Positions 22,832-35,160 of a DNA stretch of 64,000 nt are shown here, piece after piece. Numbering within the stretch: position 1 is the stretch's first letter; each line of letters begins with the position of its first letter. A program made the position numbers and the translations under genes. The notes beneath the pieces were generated by a model that ran no database searches, was not told where the DNA came from, and saw only the letters and a list, made by a program, of their open reading frames with translations. This DNA is from Phlebiopsis flavidoalba (taxonomy: Eukaryota; Basidiomycota; Agaricomycetes; Polyporales; Phanerochaetaceae), in assembly GCA_035772785.1 (NCBI GenBank), contig JAOCPU010000077.1, forward strand, positions 1 through 64,000. The letters run 5' to 3'.

Positions 22832-24283
22832 CTAGAATAAATCCTCGGCCCACCCCCGTGCTCGCTTCTTGCCTCTCATCTCCCCATCCAGCCCCTGTCC
22901 ACTCGCCTGGTTAGTCGCATCCTTGGGGAAATAATACCGGAATGAATTGCACGGTGCTCCTCCTACACATGACGAGTATTAGCCATGCCTAACATGCGGA
23001 CACGGCCAACATACGCGAGAAAAGTTAGGGTCCGCCCACTTGAGGACTGTTGGCTTCTTGAACGGCACGTAGGTTACTGCTCGAGCTTGGGGTCGGGAAG
23101 CCGCAGCTGAGGCGGGGCACTTGACGGGGGTAAGCTGTCACGACCACTTGGTGTCGCACTCGGAGGCGGAGGCGACCCGGAGCCGCTCTGGGCAGGGCAC
23201 GAAAGTCGGTGGAGGGGGAGGCGTGAAGCCTGCAGGCGGCGCGCCGGGTGGCATGAACGGCGGTGGCGGGAATGGTGGACGCATGCCGGGCGGTGGAGGG
23301 AACATGGGGGCGCCTGGCGGGAACATGCCTGCGGGAGGCGGGAATGGGGGCATACCGGCGGGTGGCATGCCCGCCGGCGGAACCCCGGGAACCCAGGTGG
23401 AGGGGACGCACCAGGCGGAATCTGCGGGAATGGTCAGATATGGCTAAAGGAGTATCATTGGAGGCACTCACGGAGGCATCATGCTTCCGGCATAGGGAAC
23501 GGCGGGACTGCATAAGGCGGTGCTGCAAAAAGGAGACGGCGCACCTGGGGGGACGCCAGCGGTACACCCGGCGGCGACATGACGGGGGTCGGGACAGCAG
23601 GGACGGGCGGGGAGGCATACGCCTGAGGAGGCGCGCCGTAGACGGCTGCCGAACTCTGCTCTGCGGCGGGCGGGCGCAGAGCCTTCGGACGCGCCCATGA
23701 GCGCCTTGTGTGCTGCAAGTTGGGCCCGGAGCTCGTCCTCGGAAAGTGCTTTGTTCTCGACCTTGGGCCGCTTGTTAGGGGGTTGACTGATCGTGCCGGG
23801 ATTGAGACCCAACTCGATCTCCTTGCGACGCTTGTAGTCGGCGATGTCCGGTGCTGGGATGCCCTCCATACCAAAGATTTCGACCTCGTAGCCATCGCGT
23901 CGGGCAAATGCGTTCTCAATGCGTGGAAGACTATGCAAAGCGATCAGATTCGGGATGTGGAATGAATTAAAAACGAGTGGCGTACTTTTCAGGTTCGAGC
24001 TTGTGAACTTGTTGGATATGAACGGCGAGACCTCCTGCAGTGTTCAGACGTCGTGGACAGAGGTTGCTTTGAAGTGCTTCGCCTTCTGATGCTGCATTAG
24101 AACTAAGATCGCTGTTAGAGGCGCATATATGAGACATAATATGCTAAGCTTACCCTTCTCATCTTCGAACTCCCGACTCACAATACCAGCACCATGGCCG
24201 CAGGATCTAACATACAGCGTGAGAGGTCGTCGTGAAGCTGTTAGTCAAAGTGTACGTGCCTGCTTATTCTTCTTCTTTGCCAT
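22832..24283 (-). CDS. BuGZ/ZNF207-like two-zinc-finger protein
   Basis: Homologue of the spindle and kinetochore protein that binds Bub3. The ATG at 24283-24281 opens a Lys-rich MAKKKNKQ start, then RPWC..YCE and REFEDEK of finger one (about 24210-24160). After an intron come QHQKAKHFK, NLCPRRLNTAGGLAVHIQQ and VHKLEPEK of finger two (about 24095-23990). After a second intron come IENAFARRDGYEVEIFGMEG, IPAPDIADYKRRKEIELGLN and LSEDELRAQLAAHKALMGAS (about 23930-23690), all typical of the family. A long Pro/Gly/Met-rich low-complexity tract follows (about 23420-23140), then FKKPTVLKWADPNFS, an intron, RYYFPKD and the acidic end AEDLF with TAG at 22832. Frames shift within the low-complexity tract. 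Confidence 0.85.
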
Positions 24284-24640
24284 GTCTGCAAACCTGTTGA
24301 ATGAAACGAGTGCGACTTGAGCCCAAGGAGTGGTGTGGTGAGTGGCTCGGTTGTGCTGGCCTTGTCTGATGACTTGTGTTTCGAGATGGGGCGTAGAAGG
24401 GGACAAGTTTGCGTGGGCACTGCGCCGGGCAACACCGGCCTCTCCCGGTGATGGCTACTCGGCCGGCGCTGGGCTCCGGACTGCGTCGTCGAGTGACAGG
24501 CACGCCGCGCAGACGTCCTCAACAAAAAAGCCGTCATTGACCCCCAATGCGCCCAGAAACTCACTTACAACCTGTACGCTGCCTCCCGCTCGCTGAGCAC
24601 AACGCTCGTCCAGGGCCTATGATCGGTCACTCGACGCCAC
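24284..24640. promoter_or_regulatory. Divergent intergenic/promoter region
   Basis: Lies between the BuGZ start (minus) and the alpha/beta hydrolase (plus), so it should contain both promoters. A + strand fragment KKAVIDPQCAQKLTYNLYAA (about 24520-24580) is protein-like and might be an upstream exon of the hydrolase, but no splice structure can be confirmed. Confidence 0.4.
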
Positions 24641-26274
24641 GAGTACATCTTTATTCGTGTTTCGATAACATGTCTTCGCCTCGTTGCACCGCTGAGCATT
24701 ATCTATGTCTGTGCTAGCTGGTATACGGGCGAATGGATCATATCACGATGGTTAGGGTACTATGCGTTATTTCGAGGTTGCATTCTACCTCCTCTTCTAT
24801 CTTCCGCGCAGCTACTTCATGCAGAAGGTGCGAAAGTATTGCGAGTGCTTTCGATGTCTAGGCTAATCTCGCGCGACGAAACAGGCTGCTGAACATCCAC
24901 CACCCCTTAGCAAAGAGGAGCGGCAAGCTTTATTTGCGAAATGCTTCGCTCGCGTGCGCGACTCCGACCTCGCTACTGGTTGGTTCTACTCCTCACCGCC
25001 GCATGCTATTCGCAGGGAGAATGTCATAGAGTGGATCCTCTGGGCTCTGTTTTCAACCTCCCGAACCAAGCTTGTGCAAGAATGGCAGGAGGAGCTCGAG
25101 GAATACATACAGATAATGGAAAGGCTTTTAGGGCGCAAGCTCGAGCAGGGCTGGAATGAAGAGATCCAATGCATGAAGGTCACGCTTGACCCAGTATGTG
25201 CTTTGCACCGTCCCCTCGTGTGGTATATGGTGCGTAACCCATTGTATACTTCTGTCTCTCCCTAACCGTGTCATAAGATTGTCGGTTTAGTGGACACGTT
25301 CACAGCCGTAAACCTCACCGCGCGCGGGTTCAAGCACTATACTCTCGATAGGTGGTTCTGCTACTTCCCTCCACGACTTCATGAGTCTTGTATGGCATCG
25401 ATCACCACACCCGAACATTTCGTACTGGTATAGACCTCACCGATCCAAGTCAAAGAAGCCAATTGTATTCTTCCATGGTATAGGCGTAAGTGTATCCGGT
25501 ACTCAGTGACATGCTCTAGCTGACATTAGACCAGATCGGTCTGTGGCCATATACTCCCTTCTTTGCCGACCTCATAGCCCGCGACCCGACGTCGGGATCA
25601 TCGCTTGTCGAGAACCTCCCCATCAGCATGCGCATCTCCCCACCACCTCTCACGCGGCAAGCAATGCTGCAAGGCGTCACAGCCATCCTCGACCACCACG
25701 CCTTCGCTGAATTCGCCATCTGCGGACACTCCTACGGCACCGTCGGCGCCGCGCACATCATGCGCTTCCCCGCGCTCTCCGCGCGCGTCACGGGGTGGCT
25801 GCTCGTTGGACCCGATCCCCGTGTCCTGCTGCACCTGCCCCGCGGTGTGCCACAACTTTGTGTACCGCGCGCCGCGCACGGCGAACGAGTGGCAGCTGTG
25901 GTACTTTGCGAGCCGCGACCGGACATTGCGCGCGGCGCTCGCGCGGCACTTCTTCTGGGCGGAGAGCATCCTCTGGCGCTGAGGACCTCGTCGGGCGCCG
26001 GGTGGCGGTTGTGCTCGGCGGACGGGACCAGATTGTGGATGCGCATGAGGTGCGGAGTTTACCTTACCGGGCGAGGAGGATGGGGGACAGGCGGTGGACG
26101 AGTGAAGATGGGATGTTGGAGGTGCTGTGGTACCCGGATTTAGACCACTCGAAGGTATTCGATACCCAACAAGATCGAGAGCCGATGGTAGAGGCTCTGT
26201 TACGATTCGTTAGCAGCCGTGCAGGCCGGACCGGCGATTACCCCAGAGTGACAATTTGTACAGTAGAGTTGTAG
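24641..26274 (+). CDS. Membrane-anchored alpha/beta hydrolase
   Basis: A serine hydrolase of the alpha/beta fold; substrate unknown, probably an ester or lipid. N-terminal hydrophobic segments (APLSIIYVCASWYTGEW and EVAFYLLFYLPRSYFMQK, about 24690-24830) suggest a membrane anchor. They are followed by an intron and a helical region (LSKEERQALFAKCFARVRD). The fold begins with PIVFFHGIG (oxyanion HG, about 25458). The nucleophile elbow is GHSYGT (about 25725-25742), the acid lies in VVLGGRDQIVDA (about 26005-26040), and the catalytic His in DLDHSKVF (about 26140-26163). The stop is at 26272-26274. A frameshift separates the elbow exon from the C-terminal part near 25830 and another occurs near 25980. 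The start codon is uncertain. Confidence 0.8.
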
Positions 26275-26821
26275 GTCTTGTGGACATACTCAGATAAAAC
26301 AAGCTCTGTCGCTCGAGGCTTACTGCCAGCCCGAGTAATTAACATGCTATTACAGGCATACATTTACACTGAGTAATACTTCAGGAACTATTCACCCCGT
26401 GGGCACAGCCGACAGCATCTCAGCAACGTCTTGACTTTCGCGCGGCTGACCACGACTTTTCCGTGGACGAACATTGGAAACATCTTACCACGAATATAAG
26501 ATCTTGGCCTCGTGCACACATCACCGTAGCGAGGCTGACAGAGTTCATGACAGATTGGCAGGGGTCTAGCTATGTAGTATACGACTGAGTCCATGAGCAT
26601 GCAAAAGAAAGGGGGGATAAAAACAAGCAGCTTCAGCAGCAGCAGAAAAATCAAGACAGATGGCGCACAAACAGACGGTTGGGCAAGTCATCCAGCGGGA
26701 GAGAAGGGACAGGAAGCATCCACGGGCAGACAGGGAAAAAAAAGATAATGAATAGACAAAGAAAGATGGTGAGAAAGGCTGGCAGACACTAGCAGACAAA
26801 TACAGCACAGCCATTGCCTAT
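26275..26821. other. Intergenic region between convergent genes
   Basis: No coding signal. It holds the 3' flanks of the alpha/beta hydrolase (+) and the Rho GTPase (-). It contains purine-rich tracts (AGAAAGGGGGG and GGGAAAAAAAAG). Confidence 0.45.
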
Positions 26822-28760
26822 TTAGTTTGTGCACCGGGCGCTGCTCCCACTCCTCGCCGCCGGTGCGCCCCGCTGCGTGCCCATCTGCTTGCGCAACGGT
26901 CGGTTGGGTGGTGCTGCGTCGTCGCGTGGTGCTATCGCGCCCTCGCGCAGTTGAGCTGTTCGGTCTGGGTCGAATACTGTCGTGTCGACTTTGTTCTGCT
27001 CTGCGCCATCACCACTTTTACTTCTCGTCGCGGCCTCGAAGACTGTCGTCGACACTTTGCCCTCGATGCAGCAGTTTTTGTGCCGTTGGCCGACTCTCTT
27101 GTCGTTTCCCGCGCGTCTGTCCGCGGCGGCAAAATCTATGTCGCATCTCGCGCCTGCGTGCACATGCAGTGACATGCTTCTGGCCCCCATGACAGTCTGC
27201 GCCTGCGGCCCGCCTCGTCTTGCTTTTCGAGACGATGGCTTCTGGCTCTAGTCGCGGTTCAGGGCTGCCGTCTCGGGCTCCCCCCGCCCCCCCCGCCGCA
27301 AGGGTCCGACTTGCATGCCCGACGAGGATGACGGGGATCGAGGGTGCCGCAGATCGAGCGCACCTCTTCTATCCACTGGGGCGCGCGTTAGCGGGTGGGG
27401 CGAGACACGGTCAGGAGGAAAACGCTTTTGCCTTTACGGAGACGTTGTCGAGTGAGTCGGGGGTGTCGATACCAAAGTGCGATGAGGATAACGTGCGATT
27501 TTTGAGTACGACATGGGCCGTAGTCGCTTTGGATAATGTTAGCAGGCATTACTGATAAGGCAGAAGGTTGCTCACCTCATATTCTTCCTTGTCCGCATAA
27601 AGAGTATAGATTGTCAGCTCTCGTCTTCACAGGACAAAAATGAATGCTAGGAATATGGGAGCGGCATCTAGTCTGTACGGCAGGGAAATCGCGCTGCAGG
27701 CCAAAATCCGGCTCCGGGCAAAGGCACGGCCAAAAAACACGCCTGCATACACCCGTCAAGACCACAAGGTTCTGGGAATATCGCGGATGATCATGCAGAA
27801 TAACACTCTAGAAATGTATACGAGGCGCGCTCAACCCATGCTGTTCACTCGTCACGACCCGCCAAGCTCTTTCCGCTCGCTCCGGCGAATGTTTTCCGGA
27901 CCATCCAAGATCCCGATCGCCGGCAAGGCGGCAGACGGGTGCCACGGTCCCGCATACAGCACACGGCTGGCCGAGGACGTGTACCAACTGAACTGCTCGT
28001 CGCTCAGGACAGCGTTGTCGCTGTATGCGCGACGGGTGGGAACGTGCCGCGAGATCTTTCATGGGAGCACATGTGATGTCTTCGGCGAAAACGCTTTGGG
28101 ATGGGCACACGACGTTACTTCTGAATGCACACTGTGTTGTGCGTTAGTAAGCACAAATACAGTAACAAAGATGGCAGACGACCACTTACGGCCGCAACAG
28201 CTCGCCAGCACTAATATCAACGGTGGAGCAGCACATCTCGGCCAAGCCGCCCTACTCATGTCCCGCCCGGAATGGGAAAGAAGGAGGAGAAAACACACGA
28301 GAAGGACACTTGAGAGTACTCACGCGGTATCCCATAGCGCGAGATAGACGGGGCTTGACAACTATCGACGCTGATCTCCGCACCCGCTAGTTTCCAAAAA
28401 AATAGCTTCAGGGCGACCACGTTCAGCTCAGCCCTCCCTCCCTCCTCGTGTGTCTACGTACAAGATGCCATACCTGTACATAACCTAGTGGCGGGCTACG
28501 CCGGGGACGAACCACACAAAAAGCGCCAATAAGCCTCCAAGTAAGCAGAGGCGTGCGGCGCGAGGCGACCCTCACGTCTTATTCCTTCGGGAAACTCGTC
28601 CAGCCCAGCGCAACACGATAGCAGAGCAATGAAAGACGTCTTGCCGCAGGCGACGTGCATCGGGCGGACAGCGAGTGGTCGAGCACAGCGATGTGCGTGA
28701 TTTTTTGAGCGACAACAAGCACAATAGATGAAAGCGAGACAGTCTTTTTCAGCTGGTGTG
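26822..28760 (-). CDS. Rho-family small GTPase
   Basis: A molecular switch for actin and polarity. In minus-strand order: P-loop fragment ACGKTSFIALLS followed by DEFPE (about 28660-28590); an AEISVD ... VYLALWDTA segment holding the DxxG region (about 28400-28340); GQ-EEYE (about 27598-27580); RLRPMSY then HVILIA and GIDTPDSLDNVSVK (about 27540-27440); WIEEVRSICG (about 27380-27350); a VILVG segment; and a VFEAATRS helix (about 27025). The order matches Rho proteins closely. An unusually long gap of about 700 bp separates WDTA from GQEEYE. Single-base insertions break GQEEYE and neighbouring segments. The C-terminal tail is Arg/Pro-rich and ends RCTN at 26822; no complete CAAX box is readable, perhaps because of another indel. 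Confidence 0.75.
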
Positions 28761-30479
28761 GTGCGAAACCGAGGACGGTGACAGGGCGGGTTTGGTGCGG
28801 GGTACGCACCATCACCGACGATGACGAGGCTTGCGACCCGCGATCTGCGGGGGACGGGGTGAGCGGCGGGGTGCTGGCCAGCGAGCGCGGCTGGGTAACG
28901 TTACAGCGTTGGAGGAGAGGACATGGCGGCTGGGCGCGGGTGGTGTAGAGGCGGGAGGGACGACGCGGGATATTGGGGTGTCGCAAATGCGCAGTCGACT
29001 GGGCACGGCTCCTGGACGGGCGTGCGGCGAGGTGTGTGTGTGGGCGACGGCGAGGGAGTGTGTCGCGGCGACGCGGGGTGGGCGGCGCACGAGGGACCAC
29101 GGTCGCGGTTGGTGGTGGAGAGAAGGAGAGAGAGAGGACGAGGCGTGTGGAGGGAAAGTCGCGAAGCGAATCAAGAAGAGCGAGGACTGGTGCGACGGAT
29201 ATTCGACAGGAAATATTCAGAATATTCCAAGCCGGGGTTTCGCGCCGGCCGCACACGCTTATGTAAGCAGCAATGGGCAGTGTTCCGGCAGTGCCAGTCC
29301 ACTCACAACAACCGTCCACACGCCCACAGAAAACAAAGAAAAAAAAGAAAGAGAAAGAGAGAGGACGGCAAATCGTTCTGTGCGCTCACAGCACACCCGT
29401 GTGCGTTATAACAAGCCACGGTCAGTGGTGTTCCTGGCGGTTTTCACGTCGTCGAAGCGGTTGTGTGGACCTGCTATTTGCGGCTCCCATTTCGCTCGCG
29501 GCCTCCACAACCCGAGCCGCAATAGGAACCCTGCCGTTCGTAAGTCCAGGTCTCATATTATTCTCTCATGCTTACCCCACGCCGTCGTGCAGGCATGTGC
29601 TCCTTTGCCAGGCAGCTTCCCAGCATGCCATCTGCACACCGCCGCTGTGCTCGTCGTCTGGTTTCCTTCTCGACGGGACATTTAAATTTCACAGGCGAAT
29701 ATATCGTCTTCTGTATTCTCGGCGCGCAAAATGCCCGCACGCCGCCCTCGTATCTGGTACCACCCTGTCCAGCCGTATTTTTGAGCCGCCACCGCCGCAG
29801 GACACACACGCCAACGATCGTCGTCTCGCTCAATCCGACGACCTGAAAGCGCCACTCGCGAGCCCTCCTTCTCCCGCGCATTGTGCGTTACAGGGTCCTA
29901 CCGACGCTTCTCTCCCCGCACATCGTGTAGGTCCTCCTCCCGGCGTGCTGCGCACCGAGAAGACGATCGCCATCAGTCGGCGCGGTCCTGCGCCCGCGGC
30001 GCGTATCCGGGATACTGCGGGCCGGGGGGGTTCGCGTCGCGGGGGGGTGTCCGCAGGGTGTGGCCGTCGTGAGTGGTAAAAACTTGAGCGGTCTAGAGTT
30101 GGCCTATCACCCGGCGCCCATGGCCTTCTGAGAAAGAGACGTCCAAGACCGTGCCAGTCCGCACAGAACCACATCGAAAAGCGGCAAAGGAGATTCGCCA
30201 CTAACGCCCGTGTACACCGCGTACACCGACCGCACTGCTTCATGTGGCCCATCAAGGACTGAGTTTTTCGTGTCGTGGGTCGGAGCTATGTTTTCTTCGT
30301 GAGAACGTACCGCAACTCGTCCAACAACTCAATGACAGGTCCAACGGTTCAAATGCCGTAACTGGACGGTTCAATATCAGGTTTACTTGTACCCGTTTGT
30401 CTTGTTGACGTTCAGTTTCCCTGCCATTTTCAAGACAAATTTATAATGCTTTTGCGCTTCCACTCTCGTATGCTCCCTC
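28761..30479 (+). other. GC-rich region with uncertain open frames
   Basis: Long open frames exist on both strands (for example 28831-29685 and 29273-30079 on +). They are Arg/Ser/Pro-rich, overlap each other in several frames and lack motifs. One stretch from the ATG at 29730 (MPARRPRIWYHPVQPYF, then EPPPPQDTHANDRRLAQSDD after a one-base shift) is more protein-like and could be a small real gene. I do not recognise it. Confidence 0.25.
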
Positions 30480-30485
30480 CTCCGC

Positions 30486-30756
30486 TTACCCTTCGGACAC
30501 AACGTCAAAGCGCGCTGGGGGAACGCCGTTCATTGAGCGAAAGAGAAATGTAGAGATTGCGACTAGCTCTTTGCAGCAGTCTAGTAGCCCATTGTCCAGG
30601 AAAACATCTGGACGGCGTGGAGTCTCCGATGGGATCGTGTCTTGAATGAGTCCAAACACAGCCGTATTCTGTCGGCCATTTCGGCCCATAAGCGCGGAAG
30701 CGCGTCGGGTTATGCGGTTGTGACGTCATCCGTCCGGTGGACGCCGCACCTGGCAA
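30486..30756 (-). CDS. Hypothetical short protein or gene fragment
   Basis: The minus frame at 30689-30486 reads MGRNGRQNTAVFGLIQD, then SETPRRPDVFLDNGLLDCC and KELVAISTFLFRSMNGVPP. It has ordinary protein-like composition rather than the Arg/Pro bias of chance ORFs here. No family is recognised and no introns are evident. It may be a fragment of a larger gene or spurious. Confidence 0.3.
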
Positions 30757-31002
30757 AAAGCGTGGAACGCCTTCCTTCCTAACAACCCCGTCCCTATTTG
30801 AGAATGTCTGATGGTTTCTCGGCTAGCAGGCCACAGGCCGTCCCCCGCTCTCCGCCCGCTCAGCTCGGACACAGGGTCACAGCAATCGGCGTCATAGTCA
30901 CCATAGACTCGCGAGCCGGCAAAACACGGAGAAGTACACAGGGTGTAAATCCACCATTACGAGAGCAATACAAACTTCATACAAAAAGTAACTACTCCAC
31001 TA

Positions 31003-33316
31003 TAAGGAACGTAACGGAAATCCCGAATTCGCTCTATCCGCGATTATGGTTCCAAGCAATTCATGCCAACCGCATGTAAGCACGGACACTGTACACAGGA
31101 CAGCGTCAACATACCTTGGACACGCGCCTCTTCTCGACGCCATTGACGGTGACATACTTACGTCGTCGTACGTTTCCTCGTCGCAGGGCTCCGCGTCGCG
31201 CCGCGCACGACTTCTCGCGACGCGAGCCAAGCCACCGCAGGAAGAGCATGAGTGCGGGGCAGACGACGTAGCACACGCCGATGATGATCCAGCGGGGACG
31301 TGTGGTTCCTGCGTTCCGTGAGCTTTGACTCACTCGGTTGTGGAAAGATCAAAGACAGACACGCGCACCTGGGCTTGTACTTGGCCTGCACCACATGAAC
31401 GGCGCGGCGGCGTTGCCGACGCAGTACGCGATGAGCATGATTCGGTCAGTGATCAGACCCGACACGCGTTTTTTTTTCGGTCGTGACGCGCTGTGCGTTG
31501 AATGGAACGCCGGCGCACGTGACGGAGGATCGCATCACACCCACGAATACGAGCGCGAGCACACGGAAGAACGGTCGTGCCGACGCCCGTGAGCCACTGG
31601 CCGATAAGCAGGCCGACCTTGTCGCTCCAGGGGAGGAAGTTGATGAGGAGCACGCCGAGGGATGTTCGGTGGAGGAACCACACGGACCGCCGACGTACGC
31701 GCGGCGCGTTCGGCAGGCACGCGCTGGGCGAGGTTCCCACGTCCACACGAAGATCGTCACGATCTCGACGAGGCCCGTCGACGCTACCCGAGCAGCGTCG
31801 TTTGCAGGTTGTGAACCCGAAAGGAGGAGACGATGATTTGGCGCTGGTTTGTGAGACTGTTGGGTACGTTTGTCGACCGCGGAGAAGAGCGCGAAGAGCC
31901 AGGTCTTGGGGTCGAGTAGCGCCTCGTAGAATCTGCGTGCACATGAGAGAGGAGTTATGAGAAAGGGAGCGGCCCGCGTACTGCTCAATCTTGAAATGCT
32001 TGTTCTCGACACCTGTTTGGTTTTCCTATATTCTCGCTCGTCAGTACATGCAACTGCATGCCTCATATTGGGGCGGACCTTAATGCGGTGGACAGCCTTG
32101 ACCCGCTCGTCTGGTGTCAAGAACCACGCGTTCGTCGGCGAGTCAGGGAACAAGAACCTGGGACGTGTCAGCCTCAGCTTGTCCGCGCTACTAGCAAGTG
32201 CACGTACCAGTACGCAGTGGCGTTGAACAATGTGATTGTGCCAGGTAATGATCATGAGCCTGTACAATGGGACATAAGTCGCTGCAGACACATCCGTTTT
32301 CAAGACCATGGACGTACCATTGCCAGGGTTCAAACTTGGGCGTGTGGATATGTTAGCGCACCAAAACTAATAAAGCCCGAGATAATCTGGGCTGTGAACC
32401 TTTGTCAGGACTTGTCCGCTCCCGGAATGTAAAGATGTATAACTCACCAGTACCATTCATTAAGACTGGACACCGCTTCATGATTAGACCTTGCGGTTTA
32501 CAGGCGTAGAAACGGACAACTTACACCAGTAGCCAACACGCAGGGTCTGTTCTGAGCGAGTATAGAACATGGAGCTGACAATCATGAAGCCTGCAGTGAT
32601 GGAACCTTCGCACATGCCCAGAATCAGGCGTACGACGAATAGGCCAGCAAAGTTTGACGCAGGCGGCGTGGCAGCAGAGCGCGACGCCCCAGATGAATAT
32701 GTTGATACTGGGTCATGTCAGCTTCGTGGTTGAGTTCGGGTGAGAGTAAATCCACCTCATCCATTTGCCTACTGGAAGCGTTGGAGGGCCAGGTTTCTGC
32801 GGATACTCGAAGACGAGGTAGCTGAGATAGAATATTGTCCCGAGCCAGTTGTATCTGCGTTCGCTGTTAGTCGGCTGCGGGCACACACATGGATATGATG
32901 GGTCTCACTGATTAGTCGTGAGATGTGTGGCCTCCCTATGTCGTGAGTCAGCATCGCTTCGGGCCGTCGCTGTGTTAAAACACACCTGATGCCTAGAATC
33001 GCGGAGCTTCCAAGAGTCGTCTTGTCCATAAACTGAACCCAGTACAGGGCTACGATTTCATCTCAGCGCAACCCAAGAGATCTGACGAAGAGTGCTACGC
33101 ACTACACATGAGCGGTAGAATGTGCCAGTCGATCTTCTTGCGAATACGCAAGGCCTCTTCCGCATCCAGCTCGACATCTTGTCCTGCGACAAGTTGCGCG
33201 GCAGTGTCGACCTGGTCGTTGCTAAACGCGACATGACCAGGGCCGACCGCGGTGACCGCAACACCCGCCTCGGTTTTGAGGTCTGCCTTCTCGTCGTATG
33301 ATCCTCGCGAGCTCAT
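31003..33316 (-). CDS. MFS permease of the Dal5/anion:cation symporter type
   Basis: A plasma-membrane transporter related to fungal allantoate, nicotinate and pantothenate permeases. The ATG at 33316-33314 opens MSSRGSYDEKAD; an acidic cytosolic N-terminus leads into the hallmark EEALRIRKKIDWHILPLMC (about 33160-33105) and MDKTTLGSSAILGIR (about 33029-32985). Further segments, across introns, include FYLSYLVFEYPQNLALQRFP (about 32840-32780), INIFIWGVAL, RLILGMCEGS (about 32620), FPDSPTNAWFLTPDERVKAV (about 32150-32090), FYEALLDPKTWLFALFSA (about 31935-31880), INFLPWSDKVGLLIGQW (about 31640) and VPWIIIGVCYVVCPALMLFL (about 31295-31235). The cytosolic C-terminus contains VNGVEKR. Substrate cannot be told. 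Frameshifts are frequent and the stop is approximate. Confidence 0.8.
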
Positions 33317-35160
33317 CTCGTGTGCAGTGGGGGTGGACTGCAGCGGGGCGTATCCGGAACGGGGGCGCAGGAACGCGAGAAAAGCGAGAGCCACGTCGGC
33401 GAGGAGGTGGTGCCTGATCCTCCGCATCTGCGCGAAGCGCGGCTGCAGCTTTTATATGGGTGCTCGGATTCGGACGTCCGTGGAAAGATTGAACGGATGA
33501 GCGAACTTCCAGAAGTGCGTGCGAGGGCCCAGCGACGATGCGATAAGCTCCGGTGGGGCCGGTTGATCTGCTCAAAAGGCGAGAAGTTTTGAGTGCTATC
33601 GAGAAGACAAGACCTAGAGAATATTATATCTCCACATGCGTTTGAGACACGATAACAAGCGAGGAACTGGACGATTGCGATACGGCTTGGGGGAGGGCGA
33701 ACTTGTGCGAGCGACGTCTCGAGTGTAGGCGAACGTACGCAAGTTGGGGCGTCCAGTGCAAAGCAGCTGACCGGCGAAACGGGCGGTTTGAACTCACGAG
33801 AAGTCTGATGATATCCATACACTATACAATCCTCCCGACGCTCCTATCGCGTGCTATGGAGAACCCTAGCGCCGCCTTGTGCTGATTGTCACTTGACATG
33901 GGAACATCAATTCGCCATATTCCAGCCAGTCTTCAACTAGTCTCGGTCGGCGTATCGCATTGTCCTTTGATAAAGACAGAAAAGCGTATCGTGGTATTCG
34001 GTGGATCTGGACGTAGGGGTGTCTCGGCGAAAGAAACGTAGCTAGACTTACGAAGCAACCCGACAATGAACCTATTTACAACTTCACAGAAGCCTCTCGA
34101 GATCTCGTGGGCCGTATGGTCAAGCAGTGCACGGTAAATTGATAGTTGAAATGAAGCAATGGAGAATCGAGATAACTTCACGCCAATGTCGGAGGTTGTG
34201 ATTGCGGTATCAGCGAGCACGCCACATATACGCGTGGCCGGCATATCCCGATCAACCGTTTATGGCAGGTAACGTATTCGAAATGCCTTCTGGCAAGCCA
34301 GCGACGCAAGCAAGCTGGCTGTTCGTAAAGTCGTTACTGTAAGCCAATACATCGCTACACCTATTATTGGGTGAGCACAGGAGTATATTGCGTTACCTCG
34401 CAGTTCTTCTCTGTTCTCCTCATTCAGGTTTCACTCTGACTTCTCGACAGGTTGTGAGCTTCTCAGTATTCCGAATGATTCTTTTTAAAAAATAGCAGAA
34501 CTACCTCTCGATACTCCTATAAATTTCTTGCGCATTTTTCCGAGGAGAAATTAAGAAGATATTACTTACGCCCAGAAGCAAACGTTCCATGCGTATTCAT
34601 TAATACCGAAGTCGGGATTGCCGAACAGGAAGTGCTTTTGAAAGTATATTCTGTACGCTGTGTGTCCTTAACTCTCCCAGTCTCGATAAGTATCTGCTTT
34701 GTGGAGGCCGTCGTCAGCAACTCAGCGTCTTTGATGCCACTTCGCGTGATCCCGACGCGCGCGTGGTACGGCGTTTTTAAGCTGCCATATCCGGTAAAAG
34801 AGGCGGGTTAGTGTGTGCGGCATGCCATCATTGTCTCGTCTTTCCTACTTGCACTTGACTTGCGCTGTGTTATTGCATCTCCTTTCTAACCGTCTCCTCG
34901 TGTCTCGGGGGTCCAACCGGTTCTCAGGCTGATTGCGCTTGCTCACGATATGTATCCGCTCTTGTCATTGACCGTGCTTCATGACACGAGGTCAAACATC
35001 AGTCAATCACCACTAAACGACATCTAAACTCTAACATTTAATCCCAGGATTCTTTCAAATGGTGGAATTCTGCATCCTCTCTGCGCCTTTCGTGTGCAGG
35101 ACGGCTTCAAACACGATCCGTGGCCATATCTCGCCTCCGCGCGCCCACGCGCATATACCC
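33317..35160. other. Intergenic region, no gene recognised
   Basis: The region contains the divergent upstream sequences of the MFS permease (minus) and the zinc-finger gene (plus). Open frames near 33.3-33.8 kb on the minus strand are low complexity. From 34.3 to 34.8 kb the sequence is more AT-rich with no coding signal. Confidence 0.5.

Noticed and set aside
23121..23447. Gly/Met-rich 108-codon + strand frame resembling a glycine-rich protein
   Set aside because: Antisense shadow of the Pro/Gly-rich region of the BuGZ-like gene on the minus strand, which has clear family motifs on both sides.
28831..29685. 284-codon + strand open frame overlapping a 246-codon minus frame
   Set aside because: Arg/Gly/Thr-rich low-complexity translation, open in several frames at once as expected in GC-rich DNA. 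The minus strand in 28.58-28.76 kb carries the P-loop of a Rho GTPase instead.
34201..34500. Possible tRNA or small RNA gene in the gap before the zinc-finger gene
   Set aside because: No cloverleaf, no A or B box pair and no CCA-adjacent stem could be found here or elsewhere in the window.
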